A DNA stretch of 64,000 bases from an uncultured Acidobacteriia bacterium (GTDB lineage Bacteria; Acidobacteriota; Terriglobia; Bryobacterales; Bryobacteraceae), in NCBI GenBank assembly GCA_903851195.1, contig CAINNJ010000049.1, positions 62,001 to 126,000 on the forward strand, written 5' to 3'. Each line of letters begins with the position of its first letter. Position 1 is the stretch's first letter. A program made the position numbers and the translations under genes. Under the pieces are notes generated by a model, which was not told where the DNA came from, searched no databases, and saw only the letters and a program-made list of their open reading frames with translations. Of the stretch, positions 9,015 to 17,784 are shown in pieces.

Positions 9015-10387
9015 CAGCGCTTCGTCGCCGGAGCGGGCGCCAGCAGCACCGGCTTCACTTTCGCATGTTCCTGAATGTTGTCCCCGGGGTTGATCACCAG
9101 TTGCTGCCCAGGCTTCAGACCGGAAAGCACTTCGATCCGGTCGCCATAATCGCGTCCCAGTCCGATGGTCTGAAAATGCACCGTCTGATCCGGCATCACC
9201 ACGGCCACCTGCGGCCCGTTGGCGCGAATCACCAGAGCATCGCCGCGAACCAGCAGCGGCGGCTCGCTGCGCGGCGTAGAAAAATTCACCTGCGCGTACA
9301 TGCCCGGCATCAGCATCGCCGCGCCGTTCGGCACCTGCACCTCGGCCAGCAGCGTCCGGCTGGAAGGATCGAGCGCATTCGCCGTCCGCGTCACCGTGCC
9401 GGTGAATTCTTTCGACGGCAGATCGGAGATCGTGATTTTCGCGGGCTGCCCTACACGCACCGCGGTGGCGTCGGACTGCGGCACGTTGATATAGATGCGC
9501 AGCCGGTCCGTCTGCGCGATGCGGAACAGCAGCGTGCTGCCCTCCGTGACCAGCGCGCCGGTATCCACGTTGCGCACCGTGATCACGCCGGCGAAGGGCG
9601 CGCGCACTTTCAGATAACCCTGCATGTCCGTCAGGCGCGCCAGATTGGCTTCCGCGACGGCGACGTTGCTCTTCGCCACGTTCACCGCCTTCTCCATCGC
9701 CTGCACCGTCGCCTGCTGCGCCGTGTACTGCGCGATGTACGTGTCGTACTCCTGGCGGGACACCGCGCCCTTCTGCACCAGATTGCCGTACCGGTCCGCC
9801 GTCGTCTTATAAAGCTTCTCGTTGGTGCGGCCCTGAATCAGATTGGCGCTGGCCTGCTCGAGAGATGCATTCGTCTGGTCCACGCTCGCCTTCGCCTGGC
9901 GCACCTGGTTATCGAGTTCCGACGCGTCGATCTCGGCGAGAAGTTGCCCCGCTTTCACGCGATCGCCGATATCCGCCAGCCGGTTCTTCACATAGCCGGA
10001 AGCGCGCGAAAGGACCGGCGCTTCCGTGATGGCCTGGATATTGCCGGGCAACACCAGTTCGCTCTTTCCCGAAGAACGCTCCACGCTCGTGACGTTCACC
10101 ACGGGCGCCGTCTCCTGATCGGTCTTCGCCTGCGCCACCAGTTCCGTCTGCAGTTTCTGGTGCGGCAGGAAGCCCGCGAAGAACGCGCCCACGGCGGCAA
10201 CAATCAGCAGCAGCGCGATCAGGAATAACGTAACGCCCGACGGTCGCCGCCGCGCCTGTCCGTGTCCGTGCGGGACTTCGTGGCCGCCCTGCTGCTGTGC
10301 CGCCAGCCGCTGTTTCAGCGACGCGATTTCCGCCCGCAGTTCCGTCTCTATGCCGTGTTTTTCCGCTTCCGGAGTTTCGCTGCGCAT
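9014..10387 (-). CDS. RND efflux periplasmic adaptor (membrane fusion protein)
   Basis: The 457-residue AcrA/HlyD-type adaptor has a cytoplasmic coiled start with a His/Gly-rich tract (GGHEVPHGHGQARRR) and one membrane anchor (TLFLIALLLIVAAVGAFFAG). The lipoyl half-motif (LSRASGYVKNRLADIGDRVK) is followed by an alpha-hairpin (LDNQVRQAKASVDQTNASLE) and the beta-barrel part (VRAPFAGVITVRNVDTGALV). It bridges the inner-membrane pump encoded 16 bp upstream to an outer-membrane channel. No TolC-type gene is in the window, so that component must come from elsewhere. The membrane anchor replaces the lipid anchor of AcrA. Confidence 0.93.
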   Translation of the reverse strand: MRSETPEAEKHGIETELRAEIASLKQRLAAQQQGGHEVPHGHGQARRRPSGVTLFLIALLLIVAAVGAFFAGFLPHQKLQTELVAQAKTDQETAPVVNVTSVERSSGKSELVLPGNIQAITEAPVLSRASGYVKNRLADIGDRVKAGQLLAEIDASELDNQVRQAKASVDQTNASLEQASANLIQGRTNEKLYKTTADRYGNLVQKGAVSRQEYDTYIAQYTAQQATVQAMEKAVNVAKSNVAVAEANLARLTDMQGYLKVRAPFAGVITVRNVDTGALVTEGSTLLFRIAQTDRLRIYINVPQSDATAVRVGQPAKITISDLPSKEFTGTVTRTANALDPSSRTLLAEVQVPNGAAMLMPGMYAQVNFSTPRSEPPLLVRGDALVIRANGPQVAVVMPDQTVHFQTIGLGRDYGDRIEVLSGLKPGQQLVINPGDNIQEHAKVKPVLLAPAPATKR

Positions 10388-10403
10388 GCCGGTTCGTCAG
10401 TCC

Positions 10404-13400
10404 TCAGTGTAAATCGGCCGCCTCCGTCAAATAGACGGAAACGTCTTCCCGTTCTTCTTCTTCCAGCTTCGTGTCGAAATCGACCGGCGCCTTCTTACGG
10501 AGAAGACTGTAAACGATCGGCACTGCGAACAACGTGGTCACTGTGGCGAACATCAGACCGCCAATCACCGCCCGCCCGAGCGGCGCGTTCTGCTCCGCGC
10601 CTTCCCCGATTCCGAGCGCCATCGGCATCATGCCGATGATCATGGCGGAGGCGGTCATCAGCACCGGACGGATTCGTGTCGCGCCCGCCGCCAGCGCCGC
10701 CGCCCGTTCGTCCATGCCCTCCAGACGCTGGTCATTGGCGAACACCACCATCAGAATACTGTTCGCCGTCGCCACGCCGATACACATAATGGATCCCATC
10801 AGCGAGGGCACGCTGAACGTCGTCTGCGTCACGAACAGCATCCAGACAATCCCGGCCAGTGCGCCCGGCAGCGCCATCAGGATGATGAACGGATCCAGCC
10901 AGGACTGGAAGTTCACCGCCATCAGGAAATAGACCAGCACGATGGAAAAAATCAGTCCCAGACCCAGACGGTAGAACGACGTCTGCATGGTCTTGACCTG
11001 CCCGCGCAATTCCATGGTGGAGCCGCGCGGCAGTTTCTTCTCCATGTCCGCCATGATTTTTTCCACTTCCGCTCCCACGCTTCCCAGATCCTGCCGGTCG
11101 ATGTTCGCGTATACGTCGTACACGTTCTGCACGTTGTAGTGGTTCACAATCTGAGGCGAAACACCCCGCTCCGTCGTTACCAGATTCGAAAGAAACTGCG
11201 TGGAGTTGCCCGACTGCGCTCCGGGATTTCCGTACGCCATGCTGGCCTGGCTGGGCCCCGCGCCGGTCGAGGCCGTCGTCCCGTTCGCCGTTCCCTGCGT
11301 GGACCCGGGCGTCGTCGTGGCGAAACTCCCGGCCAGCGGCGCGATCGGCGTCCGCATCAGGGCGTCAAGCGAATCGAGGCGGTGCTGCGGCGTCTGCACC
11401 GTGATGTTGTAATTCACCCCGGTGGTCCAGTTCATCCACTGCGTCGGCGCAATCTGGCCGCTGCCGCTCAGCGAGATCAGCAGACTGTTGGAGACATCAC
11501 GCTCCGTCATGCCGACCAGTCCCGCCTTGGTCCGATCCACCTTCAGACGGATCTCCGGATAATCCACCACCTGATGAATATGCACGTCCGCCGCGCCCGG
11601 AATACGCGTCATGCGCCGTTCGATCTCCTGCGCGATCTTGTAATTGCCTTCGATGTTGCGGCCGGATACCTGCACGTCCACCGGAGCGGGCAGGCCGAAA
11701 TTCAGAATCTGATTCGTAATATTCGCCGCGCCGAAGAAGAACGTGCACTGCGGGAAATCCGCCACCAGCTGTTTGCGCAGTTTGCTCGTGTATTCCGGCG
11801 TCTTGCCGCGTATGTCGCCGCGCAGCGTAATCAGAATGTCGCCGTCGCCGGTGCCGATGGTCGGGCTGTCGCTGTAAGCCAGATTGAAGCCGCCGTTCGG
11901 CAGGCCGATATTGTCGATGATGCTGGCCACTTCACCCGCCGGCAGCGTATCCCGGATATCTTTCTCGATGCTCGCAAAAATCAGCTCGGTCTCTTCAATG
12001 CGCGTTCCGGACGGAGCCCGCGCATGCAGCCGCATCTGACCGGAATCCACCGTCGGGAAGAAGTCGCGCCCGATGAAATGGATCAGCCCCAGCGACCCGA
12101 ACGAGAACAGCAGAAAGCCCGTCAGCACCGCTTTCCGGTGATCCAGTGCCCAGTCGAGCAACGAAGTATAAAAAGCGCGTAGCTTCTCGAACTGTGCGTT
12201 GAACAGGTAGTGAGTCTTCCAGATCAGACCCGTGCCGCCCGCGCTGTGCCCGTGCTCGCCGCGCACATACAGCTTCATTTCCGGGCGCAGCATGTAGTGC
12301 ACCATGTTCGGAATCAGCGTCCGCGAAAGTAGGTACGACGCCATCATCGCGAAAACCACTGCCATCGCGAGCGGCGTGAACAGATACCGCGCCGCGCCCG
12401 TCAACAGCAGCACGGGCACGAACACCACGCAGATACACAAGGTGGAAACGAACGCGGGAGCCGCGATCTGCTGAGCGCCATCGAGCACCGCCCGGACCAG
12501 CGGCTTTCGCATGGCCATGTTGCGATGCGTATTCTCGATCTCCACCGTCGCGTCGTCCACCAGAATGCCCACCGCGAGCGCCATCCCGCCCAGCGTCATG
12601 ACATTGATGGTCTGGCCCATCATGCTCAGCACAATCAGCGACGTCAGAATCGAAAGCGGAATGGAGATGCAAACGATGATCGTGCTGCGCCAGCTCCCCA
12701 GAAACAACAGGATCATCAGCCCGGTCAGCGCGGCGGCGATGATGCCTTCCCGCAGCACGCCCTCAATCGAAGCCTTCACAAACACCGACTGATCGGAAAG
12801 CTGCGTGACGTCGAGTTCCGGCGGCAGCGTGTTTTTAATCTTCGGCAGCGCCTTTTTCACCGAGTTCACAATGTCGATAGTGGAGGCGCGCCCGTTGCGC
12901 AGCACCGTCATCAGCGCGCCGCGGCTGCCGTTCACCCGCACCAGACCCGTTTGGACCGAAGCGCCGTCCCGCACCTGCGCCACATCCCGCAGATAAACCG
13001 TGGCGCCGTTCACCACCCGCACCGGCAGGTCGTTGATCTCCTTCATCAGGCGCGGACTGCTGTTGAGCTTGATCTCGTAATCGCGATCGCCGAACTTCGC
13101 GTTGCCCGCGGGCAGAATCAGATTCTGCAGATTCAGCGCGTTCGATACATCGCTGGCCGACACGCCCTTCGAATACATGGAATCCGGTTCCAGATCCACC
13201 ATCACCTGGCGGAACTTGCCGCCGTAAGGCAGCGGGACCGACGCGCCCTGGATGGTCGCGAGTTGCGTGCGGATGAAGTTCTGCCCGTAGTCGAACACTT
13301 CCTGCTCGCTCAGCACCTTGCTGCCGAGCCCGATCTGCAGCACCGGCACGCTGGACGCGTCGTATTTCAGAATGTTCGGCGGAAACATGCCGGGTGGCAT

Positions 13401-13757
13401 GGTGCGGATGATGGAGTTCGCGCTCGACGTCACCTGCGCCTGCGCCAGCTCGATGCGGGCGCCCGGCTGGAAGTAAATGCGAACCACGCAGACGCCGGTG
13501 TACGATTGCGATTCGATGTGCTCGATGTCGTTGACGGTCGACGTAATCGAGCGCTCGAACACCGTCACCACGCGATTGGCCATTTCCTCCGGCGAAAGAC
13601 CGCCGTAATTAAACAGGACGCTGAGTACGGGAATATCGATATAAGGGAAAATATCGACGGGCATTGTGCTGATCGCCACACCTCCCAGGAGGGTGATCAG
13701 CAGGGACATGATGACGAATGTGTAGGGGCGCCGGAGCGCTAGTCGAACGATCCACAT
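10404..13757 (-). CDS. RND multidrug/metabolite efflux permease (HAE1/MdtC type)
   Basis: The 1117-residue inner-membrane proton antiporter follows the AcrB/MdtBC layout of 12 helices and two large periplasmic loops. It begins MWIVRLALRRPYTFVIMSLL, and TM4 carries the acidic pair in GILVDDATVEIENTHR. The second half repeats the pattern in GVATANSILMVVFANDQRLE. It is longer than the usual 1030-1050 residues because residues about 810-855 hold an extra Thr/Gly/Ser/Gln-rich linker in the second periplasmic loop. It is the first gene of a pump-adaptor-acetyltransferase operon. The substrate cannot be predicted. Confidence 0.93.
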   Translation of the reverse strand: MWIVRLALRRPYTFVIMSLLITLLGGVAISTMPVDIFPYIDIPVLSVLFNYGGLSPEEMANRVVTVFERSITSTVNDIEHIESQSYTGVCVVRIYFQPGARIELAQAQVTSSANSIIRTMPPGMFPPNILKYDASSVPVLQIGLGSKVLSEQEVFDYGQNFIRTQLATIQGASVPLPYGGKFRQVMVDLEPDSMYSKGVSASDVSNALNLQNLILPAGNAKFGDRDYEIKLNSSPRLMKEINDLPVRVVNGATVYLRDVAQVRDGASVQTGLVRVNGSRGALMTVLRNGRASTIDIVNSVKKALPKIKNTLPPELDVTQLSDQSVFVKASIEGVLREGIIAAALTGLMILLFLGSWRSTIIVCISIPLSILTSLIVLSMMGQTINVMTLGGMALAVGILVDDATVEIENTHRNMAMRKPLVRAVLDGAQQIAAPAFVSTLCICVVFVPVLLLTGAARYLFTPLAMAVVFAMMASYLLSRTLIPNMVHYMLRPEMKLYVRGEHGHSAGGTGLIWKTHYLFNAQFEKLRAFYTSLLDWALDHRKAVLTGFLLFSFGSLGLIHFIGRDFFPTVDSGQMRLHARAPSGTRIEETELIFASIEKDIRDTLPAGEVASIIDNIGLPNGGFNLAYSDSPTIGTGDGDILITLRGDIRGKTPEYTSKLRKQLVADFPQCTFFFGAANITNQILNFGLPAPVDVQVSGRNIEGNYKIAQEIERRMTRIPGAADVHIHQVVDYPEIRLKVDRTKAGLVGMTERDVSNSLLISLSGSGQIAPTQWMNWTTGVNYNITVQTPQHRLDSLDALMRTPIAPLAGSFATTTPGSTQGTANGTTASTGAGPSQASMAYGNPGAQSGNSTQFLSNLVTTERGVSPQIVNHYNVQNVYDVYANIDRQDLGSVGAEVEKIMADMEKKLPRGSTMELRGQVKTMQTSFYRLGLGLIFSIVLVYFLMAVNFQSWLDPFIILMALPGALAGIVWMLFVTQTTFSVPSLMGSIMCIGVATANSILMVVFANDQRLEGMDERAAALAAGATRIRPVLMTASAMIIGMMPMALGIGEGAEQNAPLGRAVIGGLMFATVTTLFAVPIVYSLLRKKAPVDFDTKLEEEEREDVSVYLTEAADLH

Positions 13758-13826
13758 GGCTTTCGGAGCTTGCAGGCATTGTAACGCGCGCCGCCGGACG
13801 GGCTTCGGAAGGAGTAGAATTTCTCC

Positions 13827-14165
13827 ATGAGGATGGGGATTGCGTCGCTCGTGCTCGCCGGTATTTTCAGCGCTTCCCGGCTGACCGCTCAGGCGCCGGA
13901 GAACGCCGCCGCGGATTCCGCGAAAAAAAGGATCTCGGGCCTGAAGCTTTTCTCCCCGCCATCGGCGCCGCTGCGGATCTTAAGCGCGCGGCCGGCTGCC
14001 TCGCCTTGCGCGGTGCCATTGCTGAATGTTCTTCGGAATGGCGCGCCACCCAGCCGGATGCCGGTGATCAAACCCGCTCCGTTCCACGACGCCATCGGTA
14101 TTTCGGTTCCCGCGCCCTCGTGCGACCAGACCGGTCCGGACCAGGGCCTGTTCCAGAATAAGTAG
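13827..14165 (+). CDS. Small secreted protein of unknown function
   Basis: The 112-residue protein starts with a signal peptide (MRMGIASLVLAGIFSASRLTAQA). The mature part carries a short basic stretch (AKKRISGLKLFSPPSAPLRI), two cysteines (SPCAVPLLN and PSCDQTGPD) and the sequence VIKPAPFHDAIGISVPAPSC. AAGGAG lies 12 bp before the ATG. The gene ends 4 bp before the decarboxylase start and may be co-transcribed with it. I do not recognise the family. Confidence 0.55.
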   Translation: MRMGIASLVLAGIFSASRLTAQAPENAAADSAKKRISGLKLFSPPSAPLRILSARPAASPCAVPLLNVLRNGAPPSRMPVIKPAPFHDAIGISVPAPSCDQTGPDQGLFQNK

Positions 14166-14169
14166 CTGA

Positions 14170-15474
14170 GTGCTTGAGACACAATCGCTGCAACTGCTGA
14201 CCGAAGGCCTCGGTCACCTTGAGAAGGATTTCGCCCGCCTGCCCGCCTTCACCGCGGAAATCCCCGGCGGCGAAAGAATGAACGCGGTAATGGCCGAAGT
14301 GGCCACCCGCATGGCGGACAATTTCCCGTATTTCCACCCGCTCTACGCCGGGCAAATGCTGAAACCGCCGCACCCGGTAGCGCGCGCGGCCTATGCGCTG
14401 GCCACGTGGATCAATCCCAACAACCACGCGCTCGATGGCGGCCGCGCCAGTTCCGCCATGGAGAAGGAAGCGGTCGCGCAGATCGCCGCCATGTTCGGCT
14501 GGCACACCCACCTGGGACACCTCACCAGCAGCGGCACCATCGCCAATCTGGAAGCTCTCTGGGTGGCCGGCCGGTTGCATCCGGACAAGAAGATCGTCGC
14601 CTCCGAACAGGCCCACTACACGCACGAACGCATCAGCGGCGTTCTCCGGTTGCCCTTCGCCAAAGTGCCGGCGGATTCCCGCGGGCGCATGAATCTGACC
14701 GCGCTCGAAACCCTGCTCGCGTCGGGCGACGTCGGCTGCGTGGTGGTGACCCTCGGAACCACCGGCATGGGAGCCGTCGACCCTCTGCCAGAAATCCTCG
14801 AACTGCGCGCGAAATACGGCTTCCGGATCCACGTCGACGGCGCCTATGGCGGCTATTTCGGACTCGCCGGCAATCTCGACGCCCCGGCGCGTGAAGCCTT
14901 CAACCGCGCCGGTGAGGTGGATTCCATCGTTATCGATCCCCACAAACACGGGCTCCAGCCCTACGGCTGCGGCTGCGTGCTGTTCGCCGACCCCGCCGTC
15001 GGCGCGCTTTACAAACACGATTCGCCCTACACCTACTTCTCTTCGAAGGATCTCCACCTGGGCGAGATCAGTCTCGAGTGCTCGCGCGCCGGCGCGTCCG
15101 CCGTCGCCCTCTGGGCCACCATGCGCCTGCTGCCGCTCTGGCCCGGCGGAGAGTTCGCAACGAGTCTCGAAAAATCCCGCCGCGCCGCTCTGGAACTGGC
15201 CCGCCGTCTCGCGGCGGACAGCCGCTGGACTGTCGTCTGCGAGCCGGAACTCGACATCGTCGTCTGGGCGCCTCGCGGGGTCTCCGCGCAGGCCATCTTC
15301 GACGAAGCGGCGCGCCTCGACCTGCATCTCGCCCTCGTGCAGATGGTTGTCGACGGCCAACCAACCCTCTACCTGCGCTCGGTGCTGATGAAACCGGAGC
15401 ACGAAAGCTGGCTCGACGAAATCCTGCGCCGCCTCGACCAGGCCTTTATTTTGGCTGCGGCCCGAAGACTTTAG
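14170..15474 (+). CDS. Pyridoxal-phosphate-dependent group II decarboxylase
   Basis: The 434-residue fold-type I PLP enzyme resembles aromatic-L-amino-acid/glutamate decarboxylases. Evidence is YFHPLYAGQMLKPPHPVARA, the substrate-loop segment HLTSSGTIANLEALWVAG, the cofactor aspartate in IHVDGAYGGYFGLAG, and the Schiff-base lysine K259 in IDPHKHGLQPYGCG. The family makes primary amines from amino acids. The GTG start at 14170 is the only one that keeps the conserved N-terminal helix, but it has a weak ribosome-binding site. The 3' end overlaps the convergent SRPBCC gene by 29 bp. The substrate is unknown. Confidence 0.88.
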   Translation: MLETQSLQLLTEGLGHLEKDFARLPAFTAEIPGGERMNAVMAEVATRMADNFPYFHPLYAGQMLKPPHPVARAAYALATWINPNNHALDGGRASSAMEKEAVAQIAAMFGWHTHLGHLTSSGTIANLEALWVAGRLHPDKKIVASEQAHYTHERISGVLRLPFAKVPADSRGRMNLTALETLLASGDVGCVVVTLGTTGMGAVDPLPEILELRAKYGFRIHVDGAYGGYFGLAGNLDAPAREAFNRAGEVDSIVIDPHKHGLQPYGCGCVLFADPAVGALYKHDSPYTYFSSKDLHLGEISLECSRAGASAVALWATMRLLPLWPGGEFATSLEKSRRAALELARRLAADSRWTVVCEPELDIVVWAPRGVSAQAIFDEAARLDLHLALVQMVVDGQPTLYLRSVLMKPEHESWLDEILRRLDQAFILAAARRL

Positions 15475-15997
15475 CCCAGTCGATCGGACCCGTTACAAAA
15501 CGCTGCTGCAGAGTTTCGAGCAGTTGCTTGTTGCCATCGGCCAGGTACTCGTACGCCTTGTCCCACTCGTCGCCCGGTTTCCAGCCGGTCTGCGTCAACA
15601 CCACGCGGGTGGTCTTCGGAGCGACGGCGCGGAATTGCCAGGCAGCCGTGGTGCGCTCCTCCCGGACATGCGGAAACTGCGGCGGCGCCATCGCCGACAT
15701 CACAATCTCCTCCTTCGGCCGATAACTCAGAATCGTCCCGCCGCCCGACCCGCCGCCCGGAAAATGCGCAAGCCAATCGCCGCCTTTCTTCAGTTCCACC
15801 GTGGCATTCGGAGTCAGCCAAGTGCTGAGCCCGTCATTCGTGGTGAACGCCGCCCAGACCTCGTCGAGCAAAGCCGGAATGTCGGCTTCAAAAATCAGCG
15901 CCTTCACCGGCGCGGACGCTTTGGTGACCTTCACCGGGCCTTGCGCGAACGCGAGCGACCCGGCGGCAAAAAGGAAAACGCAGGAGGAGAGTTTCAT
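15446..15997 (-). CDS. Exported SRPBCC (AHSA1-like) protein
   Basis: Starting at ATG 15997, after AGGAG-type sequence would be lacking, the 183-residue product begins with a signal peptide (MKLSSCVFLFAAGSLAFA). It continues as a START/AHSA1-like hydrophobic-ligand domain (FEADIPALLDEVWAAFTTND, GLSTWLTPNATVELKKGGDW, TRVVLTQTGWKPGDEWDKAY). Secreted AHSA1-like proteins are uncommon outside acidobacteria and relatives. The TetR gene is divergent, with two repeated sites between them, so this gene is probably its target. The frame remains open upstream, but that part is antisense to tetR. Confidence 0.85.
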   Translation of the reverse strand: MKLSSCVFLFAAGSLAFAQGPVKVTKASAPVKALIFEADIPALLDEVWAAFTTNDGLSTWLTPNATVELKKGGDWLAHFPGGGSGGGTILSYRPKEEIVMSAMAPPQFPHVREERTTAAWQFRAVAPKTTRVVLTQTGWKPGDEWDKAYEYLADGNKQLLETLQQRFVTGPIDWAKVFGPQPK

Positions 15998-15999
15998 AG

Positions 16000-16037
16000 T
16001 TGATCGATCATTCAAGAAACTTGGTTGACCATTCAAG
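16000..16037. promoter_or_regulatory. Repeated TetR-type operator between the SRPBCC and tetR genes
   Basis: Two similar units lie in tandem: TTGATCGATCATTCAAG (16000-16016) and TTGGTTGACCATTCAAG (16021-16037), sharing ATTCAAG exactly and spaced 21 bp apart. The second sits in the near-palindrome CTTGGTTGACCATTCAAG (16020-16037), with 6 of 8 arm positions matching. The first contains the perfect palindrome TGATCGATCA. The first unit lies 3 bp from the SRPBCC start codon, so repressor bound there would block that gene directly. Confidence 0.6.
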
Positions 16038-16075
16038 TAAACAACAGGCAGAATGGAAATGCAAGCGTTTTTGCA

Positions 16076-16669
16076 ATGTCCAAAGCGACCCCCACCCGCG
16101 ACCGCCTCATCCACTCCGCGCTCTTCCTCTTCTGGGAACGCGGCTTCGCGGGCACCAGCATGTCCGATCTGCTCGCGCACGCCCAGGTAAACAGCGGCAG
16201 CTTCTACCATTTCTTCGAAAGCAAGGAAGCCCTGCTCAAGGCCGTCCTCGACGAGTATCTCGCCGGTCTCGGTCCGCAAATCGTAGCCCCCGCGTATGAA
16301 CAGACCAACGACCCCATCGAACGGATCTTCGCCATTCTCGCCGGCTACCGCGGCCGCATTCTCTTTACCAACTGTCAGTACGGCTGCCCCATCGGCCGCC
16401 TCGCCCTCGAAATCGATCCGGAAAACCGTCCCGCTCACCAACTGATCGCCGAGAATTTTCGAGGCTGGATCGGCGCGGTCCGCGACTGCCTCGAACAAGC
16501 CCGGCACCGCCTGCGATCCGGCACCGACCTGGACGCCCTGGCGACCTACGTATTAGCCGTCATGGAAGGAGGCGTCATGATCTCCAGATCCTACGCAGCC
16601 ATCGAGCCCTTCGACCAGGCCGTCTCCCAACTACGCGCCCACTTCAACCTGCTCACCTCCCCCCGATGA
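16076..16669 (+). CDS. TetR/AcrR-family transcriptional regulator
   Basis: The ATG at 16076 (MSKATPTRDRLIHSALFLFW) gives a 197-residue protein of typical TetR length. The HTH is ERGFAGTSMSDLLAHAQVNS followed by GSFYHFFESKEALLKAVLDE. The ligand domain has the NCQYGCPIGRLALEI segment common to TetR_C_11-type regulators. The frame extends upstream to TTG 16025, but that part spans the operator repeats. It diverges from the SRPBCC gene and most likely represses it and itself. The 3' end overlaps the convergent dehydrogenase by 39 bp. Confidence 0.9.
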   Translation: MSKATPTRDRLIHSALFLFWERGFAGTSMSDLLAHAQVNSGSFYHFFESKEALLKAVLDEYLAGLGPQIVAPAYEQTNDPIERIFAILAGYRGRILFTNCQYGCPIGRLALEIDPENRPAHQLIAENFRGWIGAVRDCLEQARHRLRSGTDLDALATYVLAVMEGGVMISRSYAAIEPFDQAVSQLRAHFNLLTSPR

Positions 16670-17755
16670 CCCCGCGCCGTTCTTTTCCTGCCGCCGCAAC
16701 GCCTCACAAACCGCATCCCGAACCGCCAGCGTAGTCGCCGTTCCCCCTAAATCCGGCGGATGCATCGCCGGATTCGCCGTGACCACCTCAATCGCTTCCA
16801 TCAGACGCGCCGCCGCGGCGTGCTCCCCCAGATGCTCCAGCATCATCTGCGCGGTCCAGAAAGACCCGATCGGATTCGCGATCCCCTTCCCCGTAATATC
16901 GAACGCCGACCCGTGAATCGGTTCGAACATCGACGGAAACGCCCGCTCCGGATTCAGATTCGCGGTCGGCGCAATGCCCATCGAGCCCGCCAGCGCCGCC
17001 GCCAGGTCCGACAGAATATCCGCGTGCAGATTCGTCGCGACCACCGTGTCGATCGAGCGCGGCTTCATCGTCATCCGCACCGTCATCGCGTCCACCAGCA
17101 TCTTGTCCCAGGTCACATCGGGAAACTCGCGCGCCACCTCCGCCGCGATCTCATCCCACATCACCATCCCGTTGCGCTGCGCGTTCGATTTCGTCACCAC
17201 GGTCAGCAACTTCCGCGGACGGGACTGCGCGACCCCGAACGCAAAGCGCATGATCCGCCGGACGCCCGCGCGGGTGAAAATGGACACCTCGGTCGCCACC
17301 TCTTCCGGCAGCCCCCGATGCGACCGGCCCCCCTGACCCGCGTACTCGCCCTCGGAATTTTCCCGCACAATCACCCAGTCCAGATCGGCCGCCGTAACGT
17401 TGCGCAGCGGGCTCTGAATCCCCGCCAGAATCCGCGTCGGCCGCACATTCGCGTATTGATCGAACGGCTGACAGATCGCCAGCCGCAGTCCCCAGAGCGT
17501 GATATGGTCCGGCACATCCGGAGCGCCCACCGCGCCGAAATAAATCGCGTCGAACGGCTTCAGCGTGGCCAGCCCGTCGGCCGGCATCATCACGCCGTGA
17601 GCTTTGTAATAATCGGAACCCCAGTCGAAATGTTCGAACTCCAGCTGAAAACTGCCGTCCTGCTGCGCGCAGACCTCCAGCACCTTCACGCCCGCCGCAA
17701 TCACTTCTTTCCCGATTCCATCTCCGGGGATGGCCGCAATCCTGTGAGTTCGCAT
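16631..17755 (-). CDS. Tartrate/D-malate-type decarboxylating dehydrogenase
   Basis: The 374-residue NAD-dependent beta-decarboxylating dehydrogenase belongs to the IPMDH/ICDH family. It shows IAAIPGDGIGKEVIAAGVKV at the start, the NYANVRP-equivalent DQYANVRPTRILAG, WVIVRENSEGEYAGQGGRSH, the catalytic-region VTKSNAQRNGMVMWDE and DAMTVRMTMKPRSIDTVVAT, and the metal-binding NLHADILSDLAAAL. The sequence around the substrate loop suits the TtuC/DmlA branch rather than LeuB, so (R)-malate or tartrate is likely. TATTAT (minus strand, 17771-17766) lies just upstream of the ATG, suggesting a very short leader. It is divergent from glnE. Confidence 0.86.
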   Translation of the reverse strand: MRTHRIAAIPGDGIGKEVIAAGVKVLEVCAQQDGSFQLEFEHFDWGSDYYKAHGVMMPADGLATLKPFDAIYFGAVGAPDVPDHITLWGLRLAICQPFDQYANVRPTRILAGIQSPLRNVTAADLDWVIVRENSEGEYAGQGGRSHRGLPEEVATEVSIFTRAGVRRIMRFAFGVAQSRPRKLLTVVTKSNAQRNGMVMWDEIAAEVAREFPDVTWDKMLVDAMTVRMTMKPRSIDTVVATNLHADILSDLAAALAGSMGIAPTANLNPERAFPSMFEPIHGSAFDITGKGIANPIGSFWTAQMMLEHLGEHAAAARLMEAIEVVTANPAMHPPDLGGTATTLAVRDAVCEALRRQEKNGAGSSGGGEQVEVGA

Positions 17756-17777
17756 TCGTATTTTGATAATAGACGCC

Positions 17778-17783
17778 TATAAT
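17778..17783 (+). promoter_or_regulatory. Consensus -10 box overlapping the glnE start region
   Basis: A perfect TATAAT stands 1 bp before the first GTG of glnE, with TTCGTA 17 bp upstream as a weak -35 box. Transcription would start near 17790, so the first GTG (17785) would not be in the mRNA. Initiation would then occur at the leaderless GTG 17791 or at GTG 17824, which has GAGGAG 12 bp upstream. Confidence 0.55.
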
Positions 17784-17784
17784 T

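Noticed and set aside
13810-13830. GGAG...CTCC inverted repeat just before the gene at 13827
   Set aside because: The 4-bp arms are expected by chance, and one arm is simply the ribosome-binding site.
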